Origin: Aedes albopictus
Taxonomy: Eukaryota; Arthropoda; Insecta; Diptera; Culicidae
Length of the DNA: 64,000 nt
NCBI RefSeq assembly: GCF_035046485.1
Contig: NC_085138.1
Location: 272,223,694-272,287,693, forward strand
Direction: 5' to 3'
Below are positions 1 through 10,924 of this stretch, one piece after another. The position numbers and the translations under genes are program-made. The notes beneath the pieces were generated by a model. It saw only the letters and a list, made by a program, of their open reading frames with translations, was not told the DNA's origin and ran no database searches. Every line of letters begins with the position of its first letter. The stretch's first letter is position 1.

Positions 1-876
1 TGTAAACAGTGGACCGGTCTCAGCGAGAGTTACCCATATACCAATCAACTCAGTTCGACGAATTGTCTGTATATTTCTGTGCGCAAAACAAGTTCACTTA
101 CTGTTGAGGCACTTCCCCTTATCCGATTTCATGGATTATAGTTAGTATCGAATCGGAATTTTACCGAATTGTGCGAATGGTGCGGATAGGTCAAGGGCCT
201 TAAGGCGTTCCGGAGTTATGGCCATTTTACTGATCCGGACCAGCACCGGTGAACTAGTCACACATAAAACTAAACCAGATTCTATCATGGAACCGGACCG
301 ACACACCAATTGCGCCAAATTTTGTAAAATTTGGCATGGCTACCGAATTTTATGCGGAAATCATCAATGGAAATCACGAAACCACGATGTCGGCCAACAT
401 TTCAAGATGGCGACCTGAAATCCAAGATGGCGGCCCACAACTAGAAGAGACGACTGTTTTAATGCGTTTAAACTCTGGCTCTAAAATCATGCAATATGGA
501 TATATTTGGTATGGAGAAGATGTCCAGAGTCCACAAATGATGACCAGAATATTCAAGATGGTAGCCCAAACTCCAAGATGGTGGCTCAAAGTTGAATATG
601 GTAACTGTTTTAAGGATTTTTAGGTTCTAAAACCACACAATATGGGTATATTTGGCTTAGAGAAGAGCGGAGAAGATGTCCTATGTCCATGTCCCTATCA
701 TGGTAGAATAATGAGCACGAGGATGTTGATGTGTGGCTGTTGCCTGCTCCTTTTTCCAGTCCGATTGGGGTCCATTATGAGTAGCCATTCGTCAATGTTC
801 AAGTATCCGGATCCGTTTGAGCCATGGGCCAGTGTCTGCTTCTCTGTTCAGGGGGAAAGAGCAACTGACGAAAGTG
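1..876. repeat. Unclassified old repeat with CAAGATGG motifs
   Basis: No gene is recognisable. Between about 400 and 590 the motif CAAGATGG recurs, followed by variable short spacers, in phrases such as 'caagatggcggcc'. A similar 'gcggccattttggg' phrase recurs at about 20210-20235. This looks like degraded dispersed repeat. The short open frames here show no family resemblance. I can say only that the stretch is repeat-derived and non-coding. Confidence 0.35.
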
Positions 877-949
877 CCGGGGCTAGAATCGAACCCATGA
901 CCATCTGCTTATGAAGCAAACGTGTGCCCACTAGCACCACGGGCCCCGG
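877..949 (-). mobile_element. tRNA-Met(CAT)-like SINE head or tRNA pseudogene
   Basis: Read on the minus strand this 73-nt segment has tRNA length and layout. The 7-bp acceptor stem CCGGGGC/GCCCCGG is perfect. A box-A-like TGGTGCTAGTGGG follows. The anticodon arm TTTGC-TTCATAA-GCAGA would carry anticodon CAT, and there is a box B (GGTTCGATTC). The T stem does not pair properly and there is no 3' CCA context. I read it as the head of a tRNA-derived SINE or a tRNA pseudogene, not a working tRNA. No body or tail typical of a full SINE could be traced. Confidence 0.45.
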
Positions 950-1783
950 TAGCATGCCAGGATTTTTGTCAAATGGATAAATGTGCTATATTCATTAACA
1001 TGTCCCCTGAGTTTGGTTGAGATAGTTTCTCGAAGGCACGAGAAAGGCACTATCACCGCTAGGTGGATTAATTAGGGTTTTTTTAACTTACCCTATCTAT
1101 AGCCTAACCTCAACATAAACTAATCATATAGAGAGCTTTTCGTAGCAATAGAAGATTGCAACGGTTTTTGACGAAAATTTGCATTGATTTTCGTTGACAT
1201 CTGTTTCAATGCTTGAATATTGGAAATTTAATGCAACTTACACTAGTTTACAGCATTTTTGAACTCGGTAAACTGATGATCATTTTTGGTGTAGAATCAT
1301 GTCCGGAGTTCGAAAACGCGAAGGAAAAAAATTACAGTAGAGCGGAATTTTTTTCGACTTTCCATACAAGGTTGATGATTTGAAATTGGTTTTTGTTCTA
1401 TTTTTAAGCAAAGTCGCTCACTTCACACATCTCATTCTCCGTAATCAATGCTCCGATTGAGCTGAATTTTTCGCTGTAATTCGCCTACATATGATATGTC
1501 AAATAAACGTTGAGAAAGAATTTTAGAACTGTTTTTTTTTCTTTATTGAAAAAAAAAAACATTTCTTTATATATTTTTGGAAATTTTGCTAAAATTTAAG
1601 AAGACCGTCTCTAAAACTCGTCAATATCTTGAATTTCATCAATCTGACGCAAAACCTGCATTCAGATGATCGAATGGTATTATATTCAGCTTTTATTTTA
1701 TGGAAAAAGATTTAAAATTGGTTGATCAAAATGCACGATATTTGAATTTTAGTAAATTCCATATTTTAAAAAATTGTTAAACC
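950..1783. other. Non-coding, AT-rich; one short hairpin
   Basis: There is no gene. At about 1019-1053 there is a hairpin-capable segment (GATAGT-TTCTCG ... CGAGAA ... ACTATC) followed by 'cgctaggtggattaa', which looks like a transposable-element end. The rest is AT-rich sequence with homopolymer runs and no recognisable family. Confidence 0.4.
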
Positions 1784-2110
1784 CTATATTGAGCTAAATA
1801 TCAAAAACTGTTCTACTTCAATTTTTTTGGAGAACTGTTTCGAAATCAGCGCTAAATTGTGCTTCAAAAATTTTGGTCGTTGACAGAAGTTCACGACTTT
1901 CGTTTTATTTTGTAAACTAGTGTTATTAATGCTATACCAGGCAGACAACTTCAAAGTTATTTTCAAAATTTTACTCAGAATCCACTGGAGTTGCTTCTTT
2001 CTGGTATTGCAACAGCTCCACCATATTGGGACAGCGTACAACATGGCCGGTCTGAACATTTATTTTTGCGACAACGTTTCTATTTCTATTCCTCATTTTA
2101 TCTATAGTAA
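1784..2110 (-). pseudogene. Jockey-clade LINE fragment, C-terminal end of reverse transcriptase ORF
   Basis: The minus-strand frame ending at 1784 reads FRPAMLYAVPIWWSCC, then CNTRKKQLQWILSKILK. This is the typical region after the RT palm in Jockey-clade LINEs ('IRP.mLYAVPIW..C..TRKK.LQ..QNK.LK'). No RT catalytic motif, endonuclease or upstream ORF remains, and the frame upstream of 2060 is interrupted. It is a short dead remnant oriented opposite to the window. The Jockey-clade placement rests on this one motif block. Confidence 0.6.
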
Positions 2111-2694
2111 AGTTAGACGCTCAGGTCGCAGTGACTTATATACCCAACAAGGAATATAAAAAAATATAGACGCTCAGCTTATGTTAGAAGCTGTAGACGA
2201 ACACGCCAAGGCAGCTAACCAAATCTCGCGCCAACTTAAGTTGTGTTTCATGCAGAACAGTAGGTTAGCCATCTTGTGGCCTTAATGAGCTAATTATCAT
2301 CTTTGACTAGGCCTGTTCGGCATGAACAATTTCGCTCTCTGTGGAAAATTAAACATAGGTACCCATTCGTATGAACGTCGCCGTATTCGCGGGATCGTTT
2401 TCCGCTTACTTGCGCTCCAAGTACACCATGTAAAGAAGCTAATTTTGGTCCTCCATATTCGCAACAGGAAACTCATAATGCGGCAGAGGAATTTTGCGTG
2501 ATTTAATATTTGATACAAATATCTGAGAGATCAGGACGGGCGGCTGCTTCGAAATTTTGCACACGTTTCGCTCCACATGAGGTCTGAACGTAGCGTAGCA
2601 AAAAGGCAACCTAATGCTGCATTTAGGCTCATATATAGCAGACGATGATGTATACATATGCGGAGGACGCGTGCGGTGGTAGCCAACAGATATG
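2111..2694. other. Non-coding stretch without recognised features
   Basis: The overlapping short frames here (about 60-75 codons on both strands) show no family resemblance and no consistent codon structure. The base composition is mixed. Nothing further can be supported. Confidence 0.4.
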
Positions 2695-3400
2695 CACTAG
2701 TATGGGACACCAAAATACATTTTACTCCTGTACACTTTTTGAGTTCCATTTTGGCCCCATATCAACTGTGCAAAATTTCAGCTCGATCGGAGAAACTATA
2801 TTTTAGCGCCAGCCGTTTTAAATTTTCATACGATTTACTATGGGGAAAATCACTTTTTTAAAGAAAAATCACCACAGGTTGCTCCTTAACCCCTAAAAAT
2901 ATATCAATGAATGATTTCTGTTGGAAATTTTACGAGGAACAAACCCTCTGAAGACCGCAAAGCGATCGAAGGCATGTGGAAAAAGTTATTGACTGAAAAC
3001 CGAATGACATGCCCACGCTGTTTAACACGTAAGGAATAACAATAAATAATAAAATCTCGTCATTTTATCGATCGGGTTAGGCTTAATAACTTTTACCACG
3101 AATGTCGCATCGCTTTGCGGTCTTCGGTGGTCTGATTCCTCGTGAAGTTATCTACAGAAATCATTCAACGACTTATTTTTAGGGATCAATGGTTGACCTC
3201 AAGCGATTTTTTTTTGAAGAGGTAAATTTTCCCCATAGTAAATCGTATGAAAAACTAAGAATGGCGGGCGCTAAAATATAGTTTCTTCGATCAATCTGAA
3301 ATTTTGCACAGTTGATATGGGACCAAAATGGAGCTCAAAAAGTATACAGGAGTTGGAGTTTTTCCATTTTTTATATTTTCCCATATAAACCGCGTACCAG
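2695..3400. mobile_element. Foldback/MITE-like element, arms about 300 bp
   Basis: The left arm (about 2700-3000) and the right arm (about 3060-3400) are imperfect reverse complements. Matching landmarks are 'ggccccatatcaactgtgc' on the left with 'gcacagttgatatgggacc' on the right, 'acgatttactatggggaaaa' on the left with 'ttttccccatagtaaatcgt' on the right, and 'gaccgcaaagcgat' with 'atcgctttgcggtc'. The short centre is AT-rich and non-coding. There is no transposase. The exact ends and target duplication were not resolved. It is probably a non-autonomous DNA element able to form a long hairpin. Confidence 0.7.
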
Positions 3401-4637
3401 GCTAATATGCACGTAGGTATATAGTAAAGTAGCGTTCTAAGCTGAGCTATCATGAAAAAGTTCCAGCCTCTAGAGATGCCGCATGCTGAGAAAAGTTCAT
3501 ATATGCATGGAACTGGAGCCTCAATTTCGGTTTTGTACCATTTTAATTGAACATTCCTAATCACGATACATCAAACATCATCATGTTATCCCGCCCTACA
3601 TGTAGTCGACGGTTATTCATGCGGAAAGATCCTTATCACACAAAGCCTAGCGGTAGAAGCCGAGCAGCTTGGACTTGTGGGAGTTTTTGCAGATCAGATC
3701 TGCATATTAAAAACATTAAAATTTATATTAGATTTCAGTGGGCGGGATAGTACCGCCTTCGTTGGTACAAACGTTGGTTGATCGCTGGTTCATATATGCT
3801 TTCATTGGCAAAATTGAATCAGGATTCCATTTACTACGGTATGTTTCATTTTGTTCTGGGTCGACTCGATTGCTTAATGAAAATTTTACCACTTATCTTA
3901 AGAATTCTTACTTCCCTCGTGCCATCGAATAACAACTTGAACTGCATTGTCCCCAATTAGGGAGAATTCTTGTGGAGCAGGAGAACAGTTGGTTGGGATT
4001 GTGCTTCGAAAAGAAAACCACAAGCGATTTATTAATTTTCAAATTTGCATTCATGATTGGCACTTCAAATGTGGTAGGAGAAACCTGGTTTACCGAATCG
4101 GAGCTGGACAGGCATCATCACTGTTCACGACCTTACGGCGAAGGTGTATCTTTGTGGGAGAAACGAATTTTTCATATAATCTCAATTGCACGTCTCACTG
4201 ATCAAAGAAGGATAATTTGATACATTGCGCAGCAGGAGCGCCAGGAAAAAAAAGTTTTCTAGATGAAGGAGCGAAAAACAAGAGAGGTGTAATTTCACTT
4301 AATTAAATTGCTCCTCGTCAGGCGTTAAAATGGCAAGTATAAGCGGAATAAAATCTGGATGATAGCTTGAACGAGCAAAAAAAAAACAGATAAAAAGAAT
4401 TCAGGCATCAAAGATTAGCACTTCTTTCTTTTATCGTTTAAGCTCATTTAGAGTTCCACATCGAAGGCAGTAACCGGGAAGCGCCAGCTGCTGACCCTCG
4501 TAATTGGATTAAGTCACGGTATGCGAACGAATGTCCACCGCTACGGCAGTGATTAGCTTCAGCGGGAATCGGCAATGACAAGTGGGAACGTTGGGACACG
4601 AATACTTTTTTGTACAGAAAAACTTATTCGAAAATTT
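3401..4637. other. Non-coding stretch without recognised features
   Basis: The short plus-strand frames between about 3550 and 4220 overlap in several phases and show no conserved domain. 'ATCCCGCCC' near 3590 and 'GGGCGGGAT' near 3740 could pair, suggesting part of a hairpin element. Nothing else is recognisable. Confidence 0.35.
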
Positions 4638-4757
4638 TGTCGGTCAATAGGTTTTACAATTTATCACGATTGATAGTAGATTGTAATCTTTAATAGTGTC
4701 ACTCTACAAAATCCTCTAATGGATGCTGATTGAAGAACAAGATGACAAGAACAAACT
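4638..4757. repeat. Dispersed repeat R-a, copy 1
   Basis: This segment ('tgtcggtcaataggttttac' through 'ctctaatggatgctgat' and 'gacaagaacaaac') recurs with few changes at 8458-8690. The second copy carries about 110 extra bases in the middle. The two copies are direct repeats lying on either side of the 6.2-8.2 kb minisatellite block. The class of element is unknown. Confidence 0.7.
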
Positions 4758-5660
4758 ATTATCAGAAGTTCGGCTCCAGAGACACGTTATCCTTCATTTG
4801 GGACATTTGTGCTATCGCCACATATTTAACCTTCGAGCAGTCGCGTCTTGCACCTGCAGCGACGACGCGCTCACGCTGTGTGCCACAAGCGTGCATTTTT
4901 CATGATGAGTGAACTCAGTACACGACGCGACCGCTTCAGGGTAAAGCCTAGTTCATCATCTACCTGAGGAAGAATGGGACAAGGGATGGGAATTAGGAAA
5001 GGAAAAGGTGATGAAATAGAAAGGGGTACCCTAGAAGAGGGAATGAACGCAAAATCGCAACGAGAACTCATAATTCCATACCACAAAGGGTTTAATCAGT
5101 GCCCTGAAAAGGACACCATAAAACGCATAAGCGTAAAGAGAGCCTATAGCTCATTGGAGGTAGCTTGTGACGTCATACGACATTCAATATGACATTGAAA
5201 GGCACGTCATCGAAATATTCAAGAAAACACCTAAAAAAACTACGTTTGAGCGAGTGATTTCTTAAAAACGTATACAACTTTTTGTAAAAGAGTCACTGTG
5301 GACATCCCAAATTTTGAGACACGTGAGTTCACATGAATAGGCATGTTAGCCAGACGAACATCACAGATGTGATAATTGACAATGCGTTCCAAGCATTTGA
5401 GAAAGAATGAGGTAATCAGGTAAATCTGGAACTTATTGCTTCTTTAAACAACGCACGCACCCTTTCGAGATAAAACTATAGAGTAGTTTCACGCCATGAA
5501 AATACCCAATAGAAACTACAAGAGTTCAAAACATGTTTGAAATACTCAAATCCCTCAGGAGAAAAATAGGACAAAACCCCATTTGCTGCTGAAGATTTGA
5601 AATAAGCAGAGCTTTCAAGTCCCACTAAATCGATTCTATAGCTACAATCCTCGGGGTGAA
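4758..5660 (+). repeat. Dispersed 0.85-kb repeat R-b, copy 1
   Basis: This tract is closely similar to 23601-24420 in the same orientation. Shared landmarks are 'ggctccagag', 'aggtgatgaaata', 'gtgccctgaaaaggacac', 'gagagcctatagctcattgg', 'agttcacatgaatagg' and 'gaaaatacccaatagaaa'. Copy 1 has extra sequence at about 4830-4960 that copy 2 lacks. The open frames are short and not conserved between the copies, so this is probably a non-coding TE section such as a long 3' UTR or a non-autonomous element. Its class was not recognised. Confidence 0.75.
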
Positions 5661-6219
5661 CAGGGATGCCAGGTGAAATTTTCCAATGTCTTCACAAGGC
5701 ATGCTAAAATGTCTTCACATGTTTTCACACTCCATATTGTGGCTTTAGTAGAAAAACAATGTTAAAGATCCAAATTTATGCTATGTTCTCACTGCGCTCT
5801 TTGTCAAGTAATATAACGTAATGATATCATGTATCAAGAAAGGCATTTACACAAAACGACATGATGTACCTTAACGTTTATGTTGACGAATTAAAAAAAA
5901 AAAATAACGTAATTTTTTATCAAATTCCAAAAGAAACTGAATTCTCAAGTGAATGTTGGTGGTAATCTCGAAGAAATTGCGAGATATTTTGGTGAACATT
6001 CCGTATAAAACCTGATTTCATTCCTGGAAATTCCTGCAATGATTTCCAAGTATATTTTATGGATCGTTTGGAAGAACATTTATTTATTTATTTATTTTTC
6101 AGAAAATATTTAGTAAGATTGTGGTAATTATTGTTTAATTCGGATGTTAGTGGGATTTTGGGAAAATTTCGATGCAAATTGCCTAAACATTTTAATATTA
6201 TCTTCATTCCTGTTTGGAT
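5661..6219. other. Non-coding AT-rich stretch with a short TTTA microsatellite
   Basis: There is no gene. A (TTTA)n run lies at about 6080-6102, resembling the 3' tails of CR1-like LINEs but without a recognisable LINE beside it. The remainder is low-complexity AT-rich sequence. Confidence 0.4.
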
Positions 6220-8195
6220 TCCACAAGGAGTTTCTTTTGTAAATCCTCCAGGAGTTGCGTGTGGGATTTATCTAGGACTTTCTTTTGTAATTCCTTCAGG
6301 AGTCTGGAAACTCTTTAATAGTTTCTTCTGGAATTCTTACAGTTTTTTGTGATTCCTCATGAAGTCCTCCTAGAGTTTCCCAAGAATTAGTCTATGTGTT
6401 GTTCAGGCCTTCCTCCAGAAGTACCCCGGGATTTTCTTTAGGAGTTTCCAGGCATTTTTTACATAAGCCCCCTTGATGTTATCTTGGAGTGCCCAGGGAT
6501 TATCTCCAAGATTTCCCGGGACTTCCTTGAGAAGTTTCACCAAAATTTCTCCAGACCCTCGAAAATTTCTCCAGGAATTTACCGAGAATCCCTCCATGGC
6601 TTCACCAATACTACGGGAATTCCTTTAGTAGTTTCCGATGAATTCCTGCAGTATTTGTGGTAGAACTCCTCCAGAATTTCCCTGGGAACATCTCCTTGAT
6701 ATGACTGGGAATAGCTACATGCATTATCCAAAAATTACCTCCAGAACTTCTATGAAATTTACTTCAGAAGTTTTCCAACAAATCCTCTAGCAATCGTGCA
6801 TGGTTTTCTCAGTGTTTCCCTGGAGTGCTTCTCATTTTTTACCAAAATTCCTAAAGAAGCTCCTCTGATTCATTTCCCAGAGTTCCCCTAAAAATTCCAA
6901 GAATTCCTCCAGAAGATCCTTGGAAATTCCTCCATGAGTTACTCGGGAATTCCTCCAGAAGTTAGTCAGGAACTCCTACAGGAGGTTCTCGGCAATTCCT
7001 CCAGCAGTTTATCAGGAATTGCTCTAGGAGTTTCTCAGGAATTTCTCCAGGAGTATCTCAGGAGCTCCTCCAGGAGATCCTCGGGAATTCCTCCTGGAGA
7101 TCCACGGGAATTTCTACAAGAAATCCTCGGGAATTCCTCTAGGAGTTCCTCGGGAATTCCTTTAGGAGTTTTTTGAGAATTCCTCCAGGAGTTCCTTCTG
7201 ATATTCTACCAAAAGCTCGTCAGGAATTCCTCCAGGAGTTCTTCGGGAATCCCTGCAGAAATTTCCAGGCATTATCTTGAAGCTCCCAGGGAATTCCTTG
7301 ACGCGTTTCATAGGACTTCCTCCACCAGTCCCCAACCATTTTTTCCAGGAATTTTGCGGGCATCCCTTCATGGCTTCCCCACGAATATCACAGGAACTTC
7401 TATAGAAGCTTCCTGCAGCATTTGTGGTAGAATCCCTCCCGTATTGCCCTGGGAACTTATCAATGGTTTTCCTGGAAATAACTACATTCATTATACGAAA
7501 ATTCCATCCAGAATTTTCACGAAACTTACTTTAGAAGATCACCAAGAAGTTCTCTAGGAATAATGCATGGTTCTCTCCAGGATTTTCCTAATATTTTTCC
7601 AGGTTTTTCTCGAAAACTTCTTAAGAAGTTCCACGGATTTATTTCCATGAGAGCCATAAAAAATCAGAAAATTCCTCCAGAAGAGCCTCGGGAAATCATC
7701 CTGGAGTTACTCTTGAATTACTCCATGAGTTCCTCAGGAATTCCTCCAGGAGAACCTCGGGAATTCCTCTAAAAGATCCTTAGGAAATCCTCCTGGAGAT
7801 CGTCGGGAATTCCTCCAGGAGTTCTTTAGGATTTCCTCCAGAAGTTCTTCGGGAACTTCATCAGGAGTTCTACGGGATTCCATAAGTTTCCCGAAAATTC
7901 ATCCAGGAGTTCCTCAGATATTCCTCGGGTATTCCTTCATGAGTTCTTCGCAAAATATCCTCGAAAAAATCCGCGTGAATTCCTCCAGGAGTTCCTTGGA
8001 ATTTCCCCAGGAGATCCTCGGGAATTCATTCAGGAGAACTTCGGAAATTTCTCCAGGAGTTCAGCAGGAATCCCTCCAAGAATTTCTTAAAGAGTTTCTC
8101 GGGAATACTTCCAGAAGTTCTCGAGAATTCCCCCAACAGTTCCTCGGCAATTCCCTCTGGGATTTCTCGGAAAGTCCCTTAGCGCAGTAAGGGCG
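6220..8195 (+). repeat. Degenerate 24-27 bp minisatellite, block A, with a 767-bp higher-order repeat
   Basis: The block is built from degenerate copies of a unit of about 25 bp, close to GGAATTCCTCCAGGAGTTCC and TCGGGAATTCC. Superimposed is a higher-order duplication. Landmark 'tcctgcagYatttgtggtag' occurs at 6644 and 7411, and 'tgcatggtt' at 6797 and 7564, both 767 bp apart, with similar sequence between. The frames open here only because the unit lacks stops in some phases, giving repetitive peptides such as GNSSRSSSGIP. I do not regard these as genes. The block ends at two copies of 'cccttagcgcagtaagggcg'. Confidence 0.85.
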
Positions 8196-8457
8196 AGTCC
8201 CTTAGCGCAGTAAGGGCGTAAGACTGTAGAGGACGCCCTAATTTTATTAGACCCTCTCTAACCATTCATTTCTTGGCACGGTAAGCATAAAGCCGCATAA
8301 AACTTTCAAATTAGGGTTCATTTATGTAGTGGACTCTAACCAGGCCTTCTTCACTGAATACGGACCTTCTTAGCCAATTGAAACAAACGTCACCGACATT
8401 ACACAGCTATCTAGGCTGATGGTCATAACTTCCAAATGAGCCCGAACAGCCCGAAAA

Positions 8458-8690
8458 TTTTGTCGGTCGATAGGTTTTACAATTTCTCACGATTGTACAT
8501 AGTCTGCTCGACATCTTTTATGATAGATCAGGTTGATTCAAATATATTCTTTATTTTATGTCCACAAAACATGAACTAACGCTACATATTTGAAACCACC
8601 GGAGCAATCTTTATTACTGTCACTCTACAAAATCCTCTAATGGATGCTGATAGATGAACAAGTCGACAAGAACAAACCATTAACCGCCGC
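8458..8690. repeat. Dispersed repeat R-a, copy 2
   Basis: This copy matches 4638-4757 at both ends but includes about 110 bp more, from about 8496 to 8605. Either copy 1 carries a deletion or copy 2 an insertion. It is non-coding and its element class is unknown. Confidence 0.7.
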
Positions 8691-9934
8691 TATAGATAAT
8701 CTGAACAGAATTCATTAAAAAATTAACACCTAGCTTTATGAGCTTTTAGTTAATAGCTCCTGATGGGTCTACATGAGGCCTAAGATGCAACTGGTTTCTT
8801 TTAATTCTGCTGTCTCTTTTGCAGTCTACCGACAGCGGACCAACCCAAGAAACTACATCTTTCTATGCGTTCCTAATAACTTCTTCAAATACACGCGTCC
8901 CGTCGCGATCCTTTTCCGATCGATCTAACAGATCTTCCGTTTGTGTGGCTCGGCTTCTGTGCCACGCAGGTCATCAGTGGAGAGCTGTATGCGCTAAAAT
9001 TTAGTGAGAGGGAAGTCCCTACAAAAAGGGCAATCTGGTTTCTCTGAGCAACCGACATGACATAAGTAATGGGACAACAATCGCACCGCCCGGACCGGAC
9101 GGGACGCGGTGGTGATGTCTCGACGGGAGATTGATGTCCGACAGACAGGTAGCAAATATTTGAACTTTGAAATGGATTAAGATGTTCGAAATGGTGTAGG
9201 CTGAATGAATAATTATCAGCGTGGTCCAGCGGTTCTCCAATTATATTTTTTGCCCGAAGTTGTGGTTTGTGCAATTCTGATGTAAATTGACCTTCATTTA
9301 TTTAGTTAGGGTAAACAAAAATCTATGCTTTTTTAGGGAAGTTTCAAATATTACGTTCATCATTTCCGACAATTATAGACCTCACTCTGTTTTGTCACAC
9401 TTGTAGGCCAACCTCCCTTTCACACAATTATTGTTGAACGTAATTTTTGAACGTTTCCTTATGAGATTTGCAACAATTGGCGCGTTTTGAGATTTTAGTC
9501 CTAAACCGTGCGTCGGACGTACGTCGGACATAGAGCGCTGGATAGAAGAGCAGGTCCGCTGTCCAGCGCACTATGTCCGACGTTAAGTTTCCCGTATGGA
9601 TTTGGAGAAGGGCGATTGTCGCGTGTGGGGAAACTTCGGGTTTCAACCGCGACGACAACAAACACACTAATCTTTCACCTTATGCCTGGCATCCACGCAC
9701 CGATGTGTGAACCCTCTGCCAACGATTTCAATCATCACTTTCTTCCCCTTCCCCGCATTGACATTCAACCTGACCTGGCAGGCGCCATTGTCGCCTAAAA
9801 AACATAAGATCATCAACACTCACACACACTGAAGGTGCCTGCTAGTCCCCGGCAGATATCTCATTGGTTCCTTGTGTGAGTGTAGCTGGTCTGGCGATAC
9901 TGGAGTAGCATCCACGGGTGGTCAGTCAAGCTCA
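8691..9934. other. Non-coding stretch; no gene recognised
   Basis: A 129-codon minus-strand frame (8885-9274) and several shorter ones overlap here, but none shows a recognisable domain and they contradict each other in phase. The stretch is slightly richer in GC between 8900 and 9120. I see no splice-bounded exon that resembles a known protein. Confidence 0.35.
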
Positions 9935-10735
9935 AGCCACCCGGAAATTCCTGCATAAGTTCCATCTGGGAATTCCCCCAAGGACCTTACCCAAAAAAAT
10001 ATTCGAGGAATTTCATCCAAGAATACCACAAGAAATTGTATTAGGGAATTCTTCCAGGAGTTCCTCCAAAAGTCCGGGAATTCGACCGGAAATTCTCTGG
10101 ATATTCTCCTAAATTCTATCAAAGAAATTCCATATCAGTATTGCTCCAGGAACTTCAAATGAGGAAATTCTATTGAAGATTTTCATTCTTGTAGAGAGTA
10201 TTCCGCCAGCAATTCCATCCAAGAATATCCCAAGAAATTCATCCAAGAATTCCTTCAGAAATTCCATCTGGGGATTCCCCTTGAAATTTCATCCAGGAAT
10301 TCCCTCAGAAACGTCATGCGAGAATTATAAATCCTCCAAGAATTTCATCCGAGAATTCCTCCAGCTGTTCCATCCGAGGATTTCGCCAAGAATACCATCT
10401 GAGATTTTTTCCAGGAATTCTATATGGGGTATTCGTCCAGGAACCCCATCCGAAATTTCATCTATTTTTTCCATTAAACATTCCAAAATTTTCTTAAAAC
10501 TATGTTTGTGAATTCCTCCAAAAGTTCCATCTGAAAATTCATGCAGAAAATCTAACTAAGGATTATTCCAGAAATTCCGTCTAAGAATACCTTCAAAAGC
10601 TCTTACCGGCAATTCCTCTAGGAATTTTATCCGAGAATCCTCCAGGAGTTCCCTTAGAAATTTCTTTCAGGAATTCCATCCGGGATTTACTTCTGGAATT
10701 GAACTCCTAAAGGAACTGTTGAAGGATTCACGGAA
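9935..10735 (+). repeat. Degenerate minisatellite, block B
   Basis: This is the same basic unit as block A but diverged towards phrases such as 'ggaattccatcYRgga' and 'aagaattcctccag'. Units are about 24-27 bp with many indels. The plus-strand frame at 10173-10511 is a by-product of the repeats. Confidence 0.8.
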
Positions 10736-10924
10736 ACGGGTCATAAAAATGTCATTTTTTTATTTTTTTGCTATGTTTTCTGTCCCTAGTAATAAATGTT
10801 TATCGTCGGCATCATTAATTTTTTTTAACTAACCACCATTAAGGATTGGTGATGTTAATCGACGGAAATTTACACCCAATGTGGTGGACATTGAAAAATA
10901 TTTTTTTCATATAATTCCGTGACA

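Noticed and set aside
6934..8190. Open frames of 60-110 codons encoding Ser/Gly/Pro/Leu repeats in the minisatellite blocks
   Set aside because: They follow the 25-bp unit, occur on both strands, and have no start context or conserved domain.
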